Source of the DNA: Rhodanobacter thiooxydans
GTDB taxonomy: Bacteria; Pseudomonadota; Gammaproteobacteria; Xanthomonadales; Rhodanobacteraceae
Assembly (NCBI RefSeq): GCF_021545845.1
Contig: NZ_CP088923.1
Span: forward strand, 3,921,885-3,985,884
Length of the DNA: 64,000 bases
Direction: 5' to 3'
Within the stretch, counting starts at the first letter, position 1; every line of letters begins with the position of its first letter. The translations under genes and the position numbers were made by a program. Under the pieces are notes generated by a model. That model searched no databases. It was not told the DNA's origin and saw nothing but the letters and a program-made list of their open reading frames with translations. Positions 18,531 through 26,876 of this stretch are shown piece after piece.

Positions 18531-19312
18531 TGCATGAACCAGCCGTGGCTGACCACGATCGACTGCCCGGTCAACGCGGCAGACGGGAAGGTGGCCAGGT
18601 ACAGCGCGGTCTGCGCGATGTCCTCGACGGTGGTGAACACGCCGTCGACGGTGTCCTTCAGCATCACGTTGCGGATCACCTCGTCCTCCGAGATGCCCAG
18701 CTCTTTCGCCTGCTCGGGGATCTGCTTCTCCACCAGCGGCGTGCGCACGAAGCCAGGGCAGATCACGTGCGAGCGCACGTTGTGCGGCGCGCCTTCCTTG
18801 GCCAGCGTGCGGGCCAGGCCGAGCAGGCCGTGCTTGGCGGCCACGTAAGCGGACTTCAACTTCGACGCTTCGTGCGAATGCACCGAGCCCATGTAGATCA
18901 CGATGCCGCCGCGGTCGCCCGGGTACATGTGCTTCAGCGCGGCCTTGGTGGTGAGGAAGCCGCCGTCGAGGTGGATCGCCAGCATCTTCTTCCAGTCGGC
19001 GAAGGCGAACTGGTCGATCGGGTTGATGATCTGCACGCCGGCGTTGGAGATCAGGATGTCCAGATGGCCAAACGTGGCGACCACCTTGTCGGTACCGGCG
19101 TTGACCGCGTCCTCGCTGGTCACGTCCATCGCCACGCCGAGCGCCTTGCCGCCGGCGGCGTTGATCTGTGCGGCGACCGCATCGGCGGCCTGCTGGTTGA
19201 TGTCGGCGATCGCCACGCTGGCGCCGTTGCTTGCGTACAACTCCGCGATCGCCTTGCCCAGGCCACTCGCTGCGCCCGTGACCAGGGCCACCTTGCCGTT
19301 GAGACTGTTCAT
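18527..19312 (-). CDS. bdhA: 3-hydroxybutyrate dehydrogenase
   Basis: A 261-aa SDR enzyme that oxidises (R)-3-hydroxybutyrate to acetoacetate with NAD. Signatures are [27 protein letters not shown], the catalytic Ser/Tyr/Lys in [22 protein letters not shown], and [18 protein letters not shown], which is characteristic of hydroxybutyrate dehydrogenases. The start ([11 protein letters not shown]) has a good AAGGAG ribosome site. It is the first gene of a leftward pair with the patatin-like gene. Confidence 0.9.
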   Translation of the reverse strand: MNSLNGKVALVTGAASGLGKAIAELYASNGASVAIADINQQAADAVAAQINAAGGKALGVAMDVTSEDAVNAGTDKVVATFGHLDILISNAGVQIINPIDQFAFADWKKMLAIHLDGGFLTTKAALKHMYPGDRGGIVIYMGSVHSHEASKLKSAYVAAKHGLLGLARTLAKEGAPHNVRSHVICPGFVRTPLVEKQIPEQAKELGISEDEVIRNVMLKDTVDGVFTTVEDIAQTALYLATFPSAALTGQSIVVSHGWFMQ

Positions 19313-19501
19313 GCGTTGCTCCTTGGGGAGGGGGCCTCGATTGTAGGCGCCGCACATGGCGACTCCATAAGACTTTGGGGTAGATTGAGAGCGTACCCGC
19401 ACCGTCCAGCCACAGTCACAGCTGAATTTCTCCCGCCTGACATCGGTTGCCATTCCGAAGCATCGCGACATCTGCGACGACACCAGCGGTACTATCCCTC
19501 C

Positions 19502-20272
19502 ATGAGTGCATCCGACACACTTCGCTTCGCCCTGAACGACCGCATCAACGATGCGCCGATCGGGCTTTCGCGTGTCCCGCTGCGCCTGCTAGGACAGTTC
19601 CAAGGCGAGGTCGAGGAGTTCCTGAAAGGATCAACCAAGGAGATAGATACTGATCAGGCCTTTGTTTCCGTTGAAGAAGGTTCGCTGGCTATCGTCGCCA
19701 GCGGCTTACTGGCGGCCACCGGCCTATGGACTGACGTGGGACACCTGCAAAACCCATCGGCCTTGGGCCTGCTCGATCACAAGCGGGCCGCTGTGGTTGA
19801 GCGCTGGCAGGTGTCCGCTCGCAAAAACCCGCATCGCAGTTACACGCTGACTGACACGGGCAACACCCTGTCCGTCCGGGTGGATGCCAGCAGCGACTTT
19901 CAAAATCAGGTTGAGGCGATGTGGGTGCCCGTGGAAAAGTTCTTGCAAGGGACTGTGGTGGACATGGGTGGCACAACCAAACCGAATATTCACCTGAAAC
20001 TGGATGATGGCAAGACCGTCATGATCGCTGCCACGCAGCAGTTGATCGCCGGTGAAGAAACGAACCGGCTTTACCGCCAAGCGCTGTTGCGCGTATCTGC
20101 CGATGAAAGCCTGAAAACCGGTGAACTACGCAATCTGACGCTGCTCGCCTTCGACGCCAGCCAGCCGCAATGGGATGAAGCTGCATTCGACAAACTCGTG
20201 CAAAAGGGAACAAAGGCTTGGGCCGTCGTTCCCGAGAACTGGCTCGAAGCACTGCGTGGACATCACGAATGA
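19502..20272 (+). CDS. uncharacterised protein, partner of the PIN-domain protein
   Basis: A 256-aa protein not recognised from any characterised family. It is soluble, without signal peptide or membrane segment. Residues 115-190 look beta-rich ([42 protein letters not shown]). Base composition is clearly less GC-rich than the flanking genes, suggesting acquisition. Its stop overlaps the start of the PIN gene (ATGA), so they form a two-gene operon. There is no clear ribosome site; a TACTAT -10-like element at 19490-19495 would place the transcript start at the ATG. It could be an antitoxin-like or regulatory partner of the nuclease, but it is longer than typical antitoxins. Confidence 0.75.
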   Translation: MSASDTLRFALNDRINDAPIGLSRVPLRLLGQFQGEVEEFLKGSTKEIDTDQAFVSVEEGSLAIVASGLLAATGLWTDVGHLQNPSALGLLDHKRAAVVERWQVSARKNPHRSYTLTDTGNTLSVRVDASSDFQNQVEAMWVPVEKFLQGTVVDMGGTTKPNIHLKLDDGKTVMIAATQQLIAGEETNRLYRQALLRVSADESLKTGELRNLTLLAFDASQPQWDEAAFDKLVQKGTKAWAVVPENWLEALRGHHE

Positions 20273-20781
20273 GTGCATCGGTGCTGCTGGACACCAGCTT
20301 CCTGATCACGCTGGTCAACGCCAAGCGGCCACACCATACAGTGGCAGTGCAGTATTACCGCCACATGTTCCAGAACAACGTGACGATGTGTTTTTCGGCC
20401 ATCGTCGCCTCCGAATTCGGCATCGGGCAGCCCGTCACCGACTTGCCGCTCGGCAACTTTCGCCCGTTGAACTTCAACATTCCACATGGGCAGAAGGCTG
20501 CACTCGTCTGGAACCTGCTTGGCACACGCGATACAGGTGACTCGCGACCCGTCGTGCGCGATGACGTGAAGTTGATTGCCCAAGCCAGCCATGAGGCTAT
20601 CGCCTTTATCCTCACTGAGGATGAAAGTACGTTGTACAAGTACTGCGAACGTCTGCGCAGCGCCGGACACATCCAGACCCGTGCCATCAAGTTGGTGGAC
20701 GGCTTCGATGCAAACGCGCTCAATGAAGATGGGCAAACGGGGATCATTTTCCCTGATGCGCCAACGGAAGCCATGACGTAA
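20269..20781 (+). CDS. PIN-domain protein (putative ribonuclease)
   Basis: A 170-aa PIN-like nuclease. The N-terminal strand VLLDTSFLITLVN carries the first acidic residue, SAIVASEFGIG the second, and AIAFILTEDESTLYKYCERL the third cluster, in the order expected for the Mg-binding site. PIN proteins usually cleave RNA, often as toxins of VapBC modules; here the upstream coupled protein is not a recognisable VapB. Low GC relative to neighbours suggests horizontal transfer. Activity and targets cannot be predicted. Confidence 0.75.
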   Translation: MSASVLLDTSFLITLVNAKRPHHTVAVQYYRHMFQNNVTMCFSAIVASEFGIGQPVTDLPLGNFRPLNFNIPHGQKAALVWNLLGTRDTGDSRPVVRDDVKLIAQASHEAIAFILTEDESTLYKYCERLRSAGHIQTRAIKLVDGFDANALNEDGQTGIIFPDAPTEAMT

Positions 20782-20924
20782 ACACGCGCTACCGCACGGT
20801 AAGCCTCAGCGTGATCAATTCGCACCCAGTCACCCGTGGCCGGGCCGGAACTCGGGAAACCCACGCCTCAGCCGCAACACAGTGGCTCACGAAACGCGCG
20901 ACGTATCAGTGAAAGCGCCTACCG

Positions 20925-22811
20925 CTAGTGCGCCTCGGCCAGATAGGTGTAGGCGGTGAGTCCGCCGTCAAGCGCGTCGTACAGGCGCGCCGCCTCGTCG
21001 CCGGCGAGGCCGGCGGCGGCGATGCGCTCGCGGTAGCTGGCGCGCAGCGTCTCCAGGTCGTAGCCGACGTAATCGAGCATCAGGTCGGTGGTGTCGCCGC
21101 GGCGTACATGCGCGAAAGTGTAACCGTCGCCGTCCACGCGCACGTTCACCGCATCGGTGTCGCCGAACAGGTTGTGGATGTCGCCCAGCGTCTCCTGGTA
21201 GGCGCCGACCATGAAGATGCCGAGGCGGTAGCTTTCGCCGTCCCGCAATGCGTGCAGCGGCAGGCTGACGTCCACGCCTTCGGCGTCGACGTAGTGGTCG
21301 ATGCGGCCGTCCGAATCGCAGGTAAGGTCGACGATGACGCCGCGCCGCGTCGGCCGTTCGTCCAGCCGCGCGATGGGCGCGATCGGGAAGATCTGCCCGA
21401 TCGCCCACACGTCGGGGATCGACTCGAACACCGAGAAGTTGACGAAGTACTTGTCGACCAGCTTCTCGTCCAGCTCGTCCAGCGCCTGCCGGTGCGAGCG
21501 CTCGGCCGGCAGCAGGCGTTCGCGCACGGCGTTGGTGATCGCGTAGTACATCTCGTCCAGCCGCGCGCGGTCGGCCAGCGCAAGCTGGCCCAGCGCATAC
21601 AGCGCCTGGCCTTCGCTCAAGTGGTGCTGCGCCTCGTGGAACAGCTCCAGCGCGGGGCGCCGGTCCAGTTCTTCCCAGGTCTCGCGCAGCCGGCGCAGTA
21701 CCGCCGGCTCGTCCGCGCACGGCGGCGGGATCGCCCCGGCCGGCACTTCCTCCACCTCGGTCACGTTGACCACCATCACCGCGTGATGCGCGGTCATCGC
21801 GCGACCGGCCTCGGTGAGGATGTGCGGCGCCACCAGCCCTTCTGCCTCGACCGCCTCGGCCAGCGACTGCACGATGGTGGCGGCGTACTGCTCGATCGAG
21901 TAGTTGATCGAGTTGTGGCTGCGCGAGCGCGAACCTTCGTAGTCCACGCCGAGGCCGCCGCCGACGTCGACGATCTCCAGCGGCACGCCCATGCGGCTGA
22001 GCTCGACGAAATAGCGGGTGGCCTCGCGCATGCCGTTGGCAATGTCGCGCACGTTGGAAATCTGCGAGCCCATGTGGAAGTGCTGCAGCTTCAGCGTGTG
22101 CTTGAGCCCGGCCTGCTCCAGCCGCTCGATCAGGCTGAGCACCTGCGCCGGCGACAGCCCGAATTTGCCCTTGTCGCCGCCGGTGTTCTGCCACTTGCCG
22201 GCGCCGATGGAAGCGAGGCGCACGCGCACGCCGAGCAGCGGCTCCACGCCCAGCGCCCTGGCCTCGGCGAACACGTGGTCCAGCTCGGACAGCTTCTCGA
22301 TCACGATGTGCACGCGCAGGCCGAGCTTCCTGCCGATCAGCGCCAGGCGGATGTACTCGCGATCCTTGTAACCGTTGCAGATCACGATGGAACCGGGCCG
22401 TGCCATCGCCAGCACCGCCATCAGTTCGGGCTTGGAACCGGCCTCCAGGCCGAAGCCATGCACGCCGGCGGCCACCAGCTCGCCAGCCACGCCGCGCTGC
22501 TGGTTGACCTTGATCGGGTAGATCGCGGTGTAGCCGCCGGCGTAGTGCCACTCGTCGATGGCCTTGGCGAAAGCCGTCTGCAGCCGCGCCAGGCGGTCGG
22601 CCAGGATGTCCGGAAAGCGCACCAGCAGCGGCAGCCGCAGGCCTTCGGCGCAGGCGCGCGCGACGATCGCCGGCAGCGACAGCGCCGGGCCGTACGCGCC
22701 GCGCGGGCGCATCACGATGCAGCCGGCTTCGTCCACGTCCACGTAGCCGTCGCCCCAGTGCGGCACCGCATAGGTGTGGCGGGCGGTGTCGACAGTCCAA
22801 TGGTTCGCCAT
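20925..22811 (-). CDS. speA: biosynthetic arginine decarboxylase
   Basis: Converts arginine to agmatine, the first step of one route to putrescine; a PLP enzyme of the alanine-racemase fold. The 628-aa protein has the lysine motif YPIKVNQQ, HFHMGSQI, VDVGGGLGVDYEG and the C-terminal DSDGRIDHYVD, with normal family length. Start ATG at 22809-22811 (MANHWTVDTARHTYAVPHWGDGY is the conserved N-terminus, quoted in part). It is divergent from speE; the shared 286-base gap probably holds both promoters. Confidence 0.96.
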   Translation of the reverse strand: MANHWTVDTARHTYAVPHWGDGYVDVDEAGCIVMRPRGAYGPALSLPAIVARACAEGLRLPLLVRFPDILADRLARLQTAFAKAIDEWHYAGGYTAIYPIKVNQQRGVAGELVAAGVHGFGLEAGSKPELMAVLAMARPGSIVICNGYKDREYIRLALIGRKLGLRVHIVIEKLSELDHVFAEARALGVEPLLGVRVRLASIGAGKWQNTGGDKGKFGLSPAQVLSLIERLEQAGLKHTLKLQHFHMGSQISNVRDIANGMREATRYFVELSRMGVPLEIVDVGGGLGVDYEGSRSRSHNSINYSIEQYAATIVQSLAEAVEAEGLVAPHILTEAGRAMTAHHAVMVVNVTEVEEVPAGAIPPPCADEPAVLRRLRETWEELDRRPALELFHEAQHHLSEGQALYALGQLALADRARLDEMYYAITNAVRERLLPAERSHRQALDELDEKLVDKYFVNFSVFESIPDVWAIGQIFPIAPIARLDERPTRRGVIVDLTCDSDGRIDHYVDAEGVDVSLPLHALRDGESYRLGIFMVGAYQETLGDIHNLFGDTDAVNVRVDGDGYTFAHVRRGDTTDLMLDYVGYDLETLRASYRERIAAAGLAGDEAARLYDALDGGLTAYTYLAEAH

Positions 22812-23097
22812 CAGCGTTGCTCCTCGTGCAAACGAATGATGTCGTCGCAGCGGCGAGCCTTGACGCTTCAGCTCTACACGAGCACGAGCCCGAACGACCG
22901 GAAGCCTCGCACGCCGCGGGGTCGATCGGGCTGGTCGGCGACCGGCGCGCTGCGCCGGCCAGGCCGGAGCGCCATTGTAATGGGCGGCTGTGACGATATG
23001 AGCAAGACGGCGGCGGCCACTGCCGGGACGTTCACCGCCGTTGCCGCTACAATTGACGACCCTTGTCCTTCCACCCGGTTCACCAGGAACACCCGCC

Positions 23098-23979
23098 ATG
23101 TCGCAGCACTCCACGCCGAACGAAGCCCGGCCCAACGAGGCCTGGTTCACCGAGGCCCACCAGGCCTCCGGCTCCGCCATCGGCTTCCGTACCGAGCAGC
23201 TGCTGCATGCGGAAAAGACCCCGTTCCAGACCATCGAGATCCACAAGACCACCGACTGGGGCAACCTGATGGTGATCGACGGCTGCGTGATGCTGACCAG
23301 CCGCGACAACTTCCTCTACCACGAGATGATGACCCACCCGGCGCTGTTCACCCATGCGCGCGCCAAGCGCGTGGTGATCATCGGCGGTGGCGACTGCGGC
23401 ACGCTGCGCGAGGTGCTGCGCCACGAGGAAGTCGAGCACGCGGTGCAGGTGGAGATCGACGAGCGCGTCACCCGCCTGGCCGAGCAGTACTTCCCCGAGC
23501 TGTGCGAGGCGAACGGCGACCCGCGCGCCGAGCTACTGTTCATCGACGGCATCAAGTACATGGCCGAGGCCGAGCCCGATTCGCTGGATCTGATCATCGT
23601 CGACTCGACCGACCCGGTCGGCCCGGCCGAAGGCCTGTTCAATGCCGCGTTCTACGCCAGCTGCTACAAGGCACTGCGCCACGGCGGCCTGCTGGTGCAG
23701 CAGAGCGAATCGCCACTGGCGCACCTGGAGCTGATCAAGTCGATGCGCTCGGCCATGCGCACCTCGGGCTTCAGCGCGGTGAAGACGCTGCCGTTCCCGC
23801 AGCCGTGCTACCCCACCGGCTGGTGGAGCTGCACCATGGCGCGCAAGGGCGGCGACCTGTCCGGCTTCCGCGAGCGCGGCGCTACAGCCAAGAACTTCCC
23901 CACCAGGTACTACAACGCCGAGATCCACAAGGCCGCGCTGGCCCAGCCGGAATTCATGCGCGAGGCGTTGGGCGAATAA
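23098..23979 (+). CDS. speE: polyamine aminopropyltransferase (spermidine synthase)
   Basis: Transfers the aminopropyl group from decarboxylated S-adenosylmethionine to putrescine. The 293-aa protein has the family motifs YHEMMTHPALF, VVIIGGGDCGTLREVLRH (nucleotide-binding loop), VEIDERV and IIVDSTDPVGPAEGLF with the catalytic Asp. The start MSQHSTPNEA follows a good TACAAT -10 (23048-23053) by about 45 bases, although the -35 is weak. Together with divergent speA it forms a polyamine synthesis locus. Confidence 0.96.
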   Translation: MSQHSTPNEARPNEAWFTEAHQASGSAIGFRTEQLLHAEKTPFQTIEIHKTTDWGNLMVIDGCVMLTSRDNFLYHEMMTHPALFTHARAKRVVIIGGGDCGTLREVLRHEEVEHAVQVEIDERVTRLAEQYFPELCEANGDPRAELLFIDGIKYMAEAEPDSLDLIIVDSTDPVGPAEGLFNAAFYASCYKALRHGGLLVQQSESPLAHLELIKSMRSAMRTSGFSAVKTLPFPQPCYPTGWWSCTMARKGGDLSGFRERGATAKNFPTRYYNAEIHKAALAQPEFMREALGE

Positions 23980-23980
23980 G

Positions 23981-24078
23981 CCGGGATTCGGGAGACGGGA
24001 TTCGAGATTCGGCAAAGCCAATCCTCGCGATACCGCTGCTCTTTCGGATCCCGAATCCCGTCTCCCGAATCCCGTCGC
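23981..24078. repeat. GGGATTCGGGA-type palindromic intergenic repeat
   Basis: Left arm (about 23981-24013) consists of repeated CGGGATTCGGGAGACGGG-like units; the right arm (about 24048-24076) carries the inverse CCCGAATCCCGTCTCCCG. The two arms can form a long imperfect hairpin. Repeats of this GGGATTCGGGA type are common between genes in Xanthomonadales. Another copy is at 25468-25590. Confidence 0.75.
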
Positions 24079-24297
24079 TCAAAACATCTTCGAGCGCACC
24101 TTCGGCAGCAGCACCAGCAGCAGCGTGGCGAGCGGGCCGAACAGCAGCGACAGCAGGAACCAGATGAGCCCGCTGCGGTTCTTGCCTTGTGCCAGGGCGG
24201 CATTGATCAGGGCCAGCGTGCCCCAGCCGACAAACCAGGGTGCGCCGCCGGCGAACGTCGACAGATGATCCACTACGCGTCTCCCGAACGATGGCAT
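24079..24297 (-). CDS. small membrane protein, conserved in Xanthomonadales
   Basis: A 72-aa protein with two hydrophobic segments (VGWGTLALINAALA and GLIWFLLSLLFGPLATLLLVLLP) joined by a short QGKNRSG loop, ending in a basic tail. The ATG at 24295-24297 is chosen; an upstream in-frame ATG adds eleven residues and a GTG seven codons later is also possible. It resembles small inner-membrane proteins seen in related genomes. Function is unknown. Its 3' end abuts the palindromic repeat. Confidence 0.6.
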   Translation of the reverse strand: MPSFGRRVVDHLSTFAGGAPWFVGWGTLALINAALAQGKNRSGLIWFLLSLLFGPLATLLLVLLPKVRSKMF

Positions 24298-24437
24298 GGA
24301 GGGCGCGGCCCTGCGCCGGGGGATTTCCATCCTAGCAAGCCTTGCCGCACTGGTCCGCCTTCGCCGGCGGGCGGATCAGCCGCGCTTAATCCGCGCAGGG
24401 TATGCTGCGCGCTTTGTTCGCCTGCGGAGTCGAACTC

Positions 24438-25469
24438 ATGATGCGTGGACGGCATTGCCTCGCCCTGATTTTCGCGTGGTCGCTGGCCGTTGCGCCGGCA
24501 TTCGCCGGCAAGCCCCCGGCCGGCAAGAGCCGCGGCACGCCGGACCAGGCGGCGCAGGCCCGCGACTGGGCCCAGCTCGCCTTCCAGCGCGACCTGGTCA
24601 GCGTGCTCGCCCCCAGCGGCGATTCGTCGCGGCTGCTCGGCGCGGCCCTGCTGGCGCGACCGCTGTTCAACCAGCCGCCCAGCAACAGCTTCCATCGTCT
24701 GATCGAGCGCGCCGCGCAGGCCGAAGGCGCTGACGCGGCGGTCGACTGGATGCGCCTGGCCGACTGCGATGCCGCCGACGACGCCTGCCCGAACGGCGAA
24801 GCCCTGCAGCACCTGCTGGCCCGGGCCCCGGACAACGCCGCGGTGTGGCTGCTCAAGCTCGGCGCCGATGCGCGGGCCAAGCAGCAGCAGGCCGCCCGCG
24901 AAGACCTGCGCCAGGCCGCCGCCGCGAAGCGCTACGACGATTACGCCGGCATCAGCCTGCAGGCGCTGGCCAATGCGGCCGGCGCGTTGCCGCCGCCGCC
25001 CGAGGCGCTGGACCCGGCCCACGCCGGCGGCGCCGTCGGCATGCAGGCCGTGCTGGCGTTCGGCCTGGCCGGCACCCAGCCGCAACCCGCCCTGCAGCTG
25101 GTCGCCAAGCTGTGCGAGAACGCCGGCGAGGACGCCTCGATCAAGGCCGACTGCGTGGCCTTGGGCAAGACGCTGGAATGGGGCTCCAGCCCGCTGGCGC
25201 GTTCGCTGGGCCTGCACCTGCGCGAGGTGCTGGCCGACGATCCGGCGCAGCAACAGGAAGCGCAGGACGCCCGCCGCAACCTGGTCTGGCAGGTGCAGAG
25301 CTTCGCCCAGCTGCTGGCCAGGGCGCAGGACGACACGGCGCTGGCCCAACGCCTGCTGGCGCTGGCCCGCCGCGGCGGCACCGAGATGAGCCTGCAGCTG
25401 GCCGCCCTGCGCGACAACGGCATCCCGGTCGAAACGCCTGCCGGCTGGCGGCCCCAGAGCCGGAAATAG
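24438..25469 (+). CDS. exported protein of unknown function
   Basis: A 343-aa protein starting at ATG 24438 with a clear signal peptide (LALIFAWSLAVAPAFAG), then an alanine/leucine-rich helical body that looks like helical repeats (TPR/SEL1-like spacing), with two cysteine pairs (for example ADCDAADDACPNG) that may form periplasmic disulfides. No enzyme motif is seen. An upstream in-frame start (24402) would add twelve residues before the signal. It stands alone between two repeat elements; its role is unknown. Confidence 0.7.
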   Translation: MMRGRHCLALIFAWSLAVAPAFAGKPPAGKSRGTPDQAAQARDWAQLAFQRDLVSVLAPSGDSSRLLGAALLARPLFNQPPSNSFHRLIERAAQAEGADAAVDWMRLADCDAADDACPNGEALQHLLARAPDNAAVWLLKLGADARAKQQQAAREDLRQAAAAKRYDDYAGISLQALANAAGALPPPPEALDPAHAGGAVGMQAVLAFGLAGTQPQPALQLVAKLCENAGEDASIKADCVALGKTLEWGSSPLARSLGLHLREVLADDPAQQQEAQDARRNLVWQVQSFAQLLARAQDDTALAQRLLALARRGGTEMSLQLAALRDNGIPVETPAGWRPQSRK

Positions 25470-25590
25470 GGAATCGAGAATGGGGAATAGCCAGAGCGGG
25501 AAACGCCGAACCGGGCGGCAAGGGCTGCTCTTCCGATTCCCGATTCCCTACTCCCTATTCCCTGCCTTGATTCCCTATTCCCGGCCTTCC
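25468..25590. repeat. GGGAATCGAGAATGGGGAATA palindromic intergenic repeat
   Basis: The left arm (25468-25489) reads AGGGAATCGAGAATGGGG and onward; the right arm (about 25535-25588) holds CCGATTCCCGATTCCC and related CCCTATTCCC units, the inverse of the left. It belongs to the same family as the copy at 23981-24078 and starts at the stop codon of the preceding gene. Confidence 0.75.
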
Positions 25591-25629
25591 CGCTAGGCTT
25601 GGGCCACCTTCCGTAGCAGGGGCGATCCG

Positions 25630-26262
25630 ATGCTTACGACGCTGGTGGCGAGCAGCAAGGGTGGTTGCGGCAAGAGCACGCTGGTGACGCAGCTGGCGTC
25701 GCACTGGGCCCAGGCGGGACAACACACCGCGATCCTCGACGCCGACCGGCAGCACTCCAGCTTCCACTGGGCCGAGCTGCGGCCGGACAACGTTCCCGGC
25801 GTGCTGGCCTTCGACAGCGGCCGGCGCAGCCTGCAACGGGTACCGCCGGACACCCAGCAACTGTTGATCGACACCCCCGCCGGCGCCGATGAGCGCGAAC
25901 TGGAACCTTACCTCGACGCAGCCGACGTGCTGCTGGTGCCGGTGCTGCCGTCCTCGTTCGACCTCGACGCCACGTTGCGTTTCCTCGGCGAGCTGCAGGC
26001 GGTCAAGCGCGTCCGCAGCGGCAAGCTGCCGGTGGCGCTGGTCGCCAACCGACTCAAGCCGTGGACCCACGCCAGCCAGGACGCGCTCGCCCGGCTCGCC
26101 GAGCAGTCGCCGTTCCCGATCGCCGCGCAGCTGCGCGACAGCCAGGCCTACGTGCTGCTCGCCGGGCTCGGCAAGGGCATCTTCGACTACCAGTCCGAAC
26201 AGGTGCGCAGCCATCAGCAGGACTGGAAGGCCCTGCTGCGCTGGATCAAGCGCCAGCACTGA
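25630..26262 (+). CDS. ParA family ATPase (orphan)
   Basis: A 210-aa MinD/ParA-type ATPase with a deviant Walker A motif (SSKGGCGKSTLV, signature lysine K10 and P-loop K15), the A' region ILDADRQHSSFHWA, and Walker B LLIDTPAG. Family members position DNA or protein cargo using ATP-driven dimerisation. There is no parB neighbour, so plasmid or chromosome segregation is unlikely; small ParA proteins of this kind can position other complexes. The cargo is not apparent from context (sixA and a phospholipase D gene follow). Confidence 0.85.
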   Translation: MLTTLVASSKGGCGKSTLVTQLASHWAQAGQHTAILDADRQHSSFHWAELRPDNVPGVLAFDSGRRSLQRVPPDTQQLLIDTPAGADERELEPYLDAADVLLVPVLPSSFDLDATLRFLGELQAVKRVRSGKLPVALVANRLKPWTHASQDALARLAEQSPFPIAAQLRDSQAYVLLAGLGKGIFDYQSEQVRSHQQDWKALLRWIKRQH

Positions 26263-26317
26263 AGCGCGCGCTTCCCCACGTTCATCGCGCCCCGCACCAC
26301 CACACCCGGAGTCCTCC

Positions 26318-26791
26318 ATGCACGAACTGATCCTGTTGCGACACGCCGAAGCCGTGCCGATGGAAACCGCCGGCGACGACCCGCAGCGTCCGCTCAGCGT
26401 GCGCGGCGAGCGGGAAGCGCAGGCCGCCGGGCTGTGGCTGGCCGCGCACGGCCTGCGCCCCGACCGGGTGCTGTGCTCGCCGAGCCGGCGCACCGACGAG
26501 ACCACCCGGCTGGCGCTGGCCGCGATCGACGACGCGCCGGTACCGCAACAGGCCACCGAAATCTACGACGCCACCCCGGGCGAGCTGCTGGCCCTGCTCG
26601 ACCAGCACGCCGACGCCGGCACGGTGCTGCTGGTCGGCCACAACCCCGGCATGGAGCGGCTGGTCGCCCTGCTGGTCGAGGGCCGCTCCGACGAGTTCCG
26701 CGGCATGCCGCCCGGCGCGCTGGCCGTGCTGCACCTGGACGGCGCGCTGGAACCGGGCAACGCCCGCCTGGACGCGTTCTGGTCGCCCTGA
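26318..26791 (+). CDS. sixA: SixA-type histidine phosphatase
   Basis: A 157-aa small histidine phosphatase superfamily protein with the RHG motif LLRHAE (catalytic H9), a second Arg in SPSRRTDET, and VGHNPGME with the second His. SixA in E. coli dephosphorylates histidine-phosphotransfer proteins; here the target is unknown. The start MHELILLRHAE is the standard family N-terminus. It lies 55 bases after the ParA-like gene. Confidence 0.87.
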   Translation: MHELILLRHAEAVPMETAGDDPQRPLSVRGEREAQAAGLWLAAHGLRPDRVLCSPSRRTDETTRLALAAIDDAPVPQQATEIYDATPGELLALLDQHADAGTVLLVGHNPGMERLVALLVEGRSDEFRGMPPGALAVLHLDGALEPGNARLDAFWSP

Positions 26792-26876
26792 CGCCACCCT
26801 GCGCCCGGGCCCAAGGCGCGCGTTGATCATCGCCTGCAGTCACGGTCGCCGCATGCCTCCCCCGTATCATCCACGC

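Noticed and set aside
20928..24167. A 1079-codon open frame on the plus strand
   Set aside because: It is antisense to speA and overlaps speE in another frame; its composition is that of a shadow frame.
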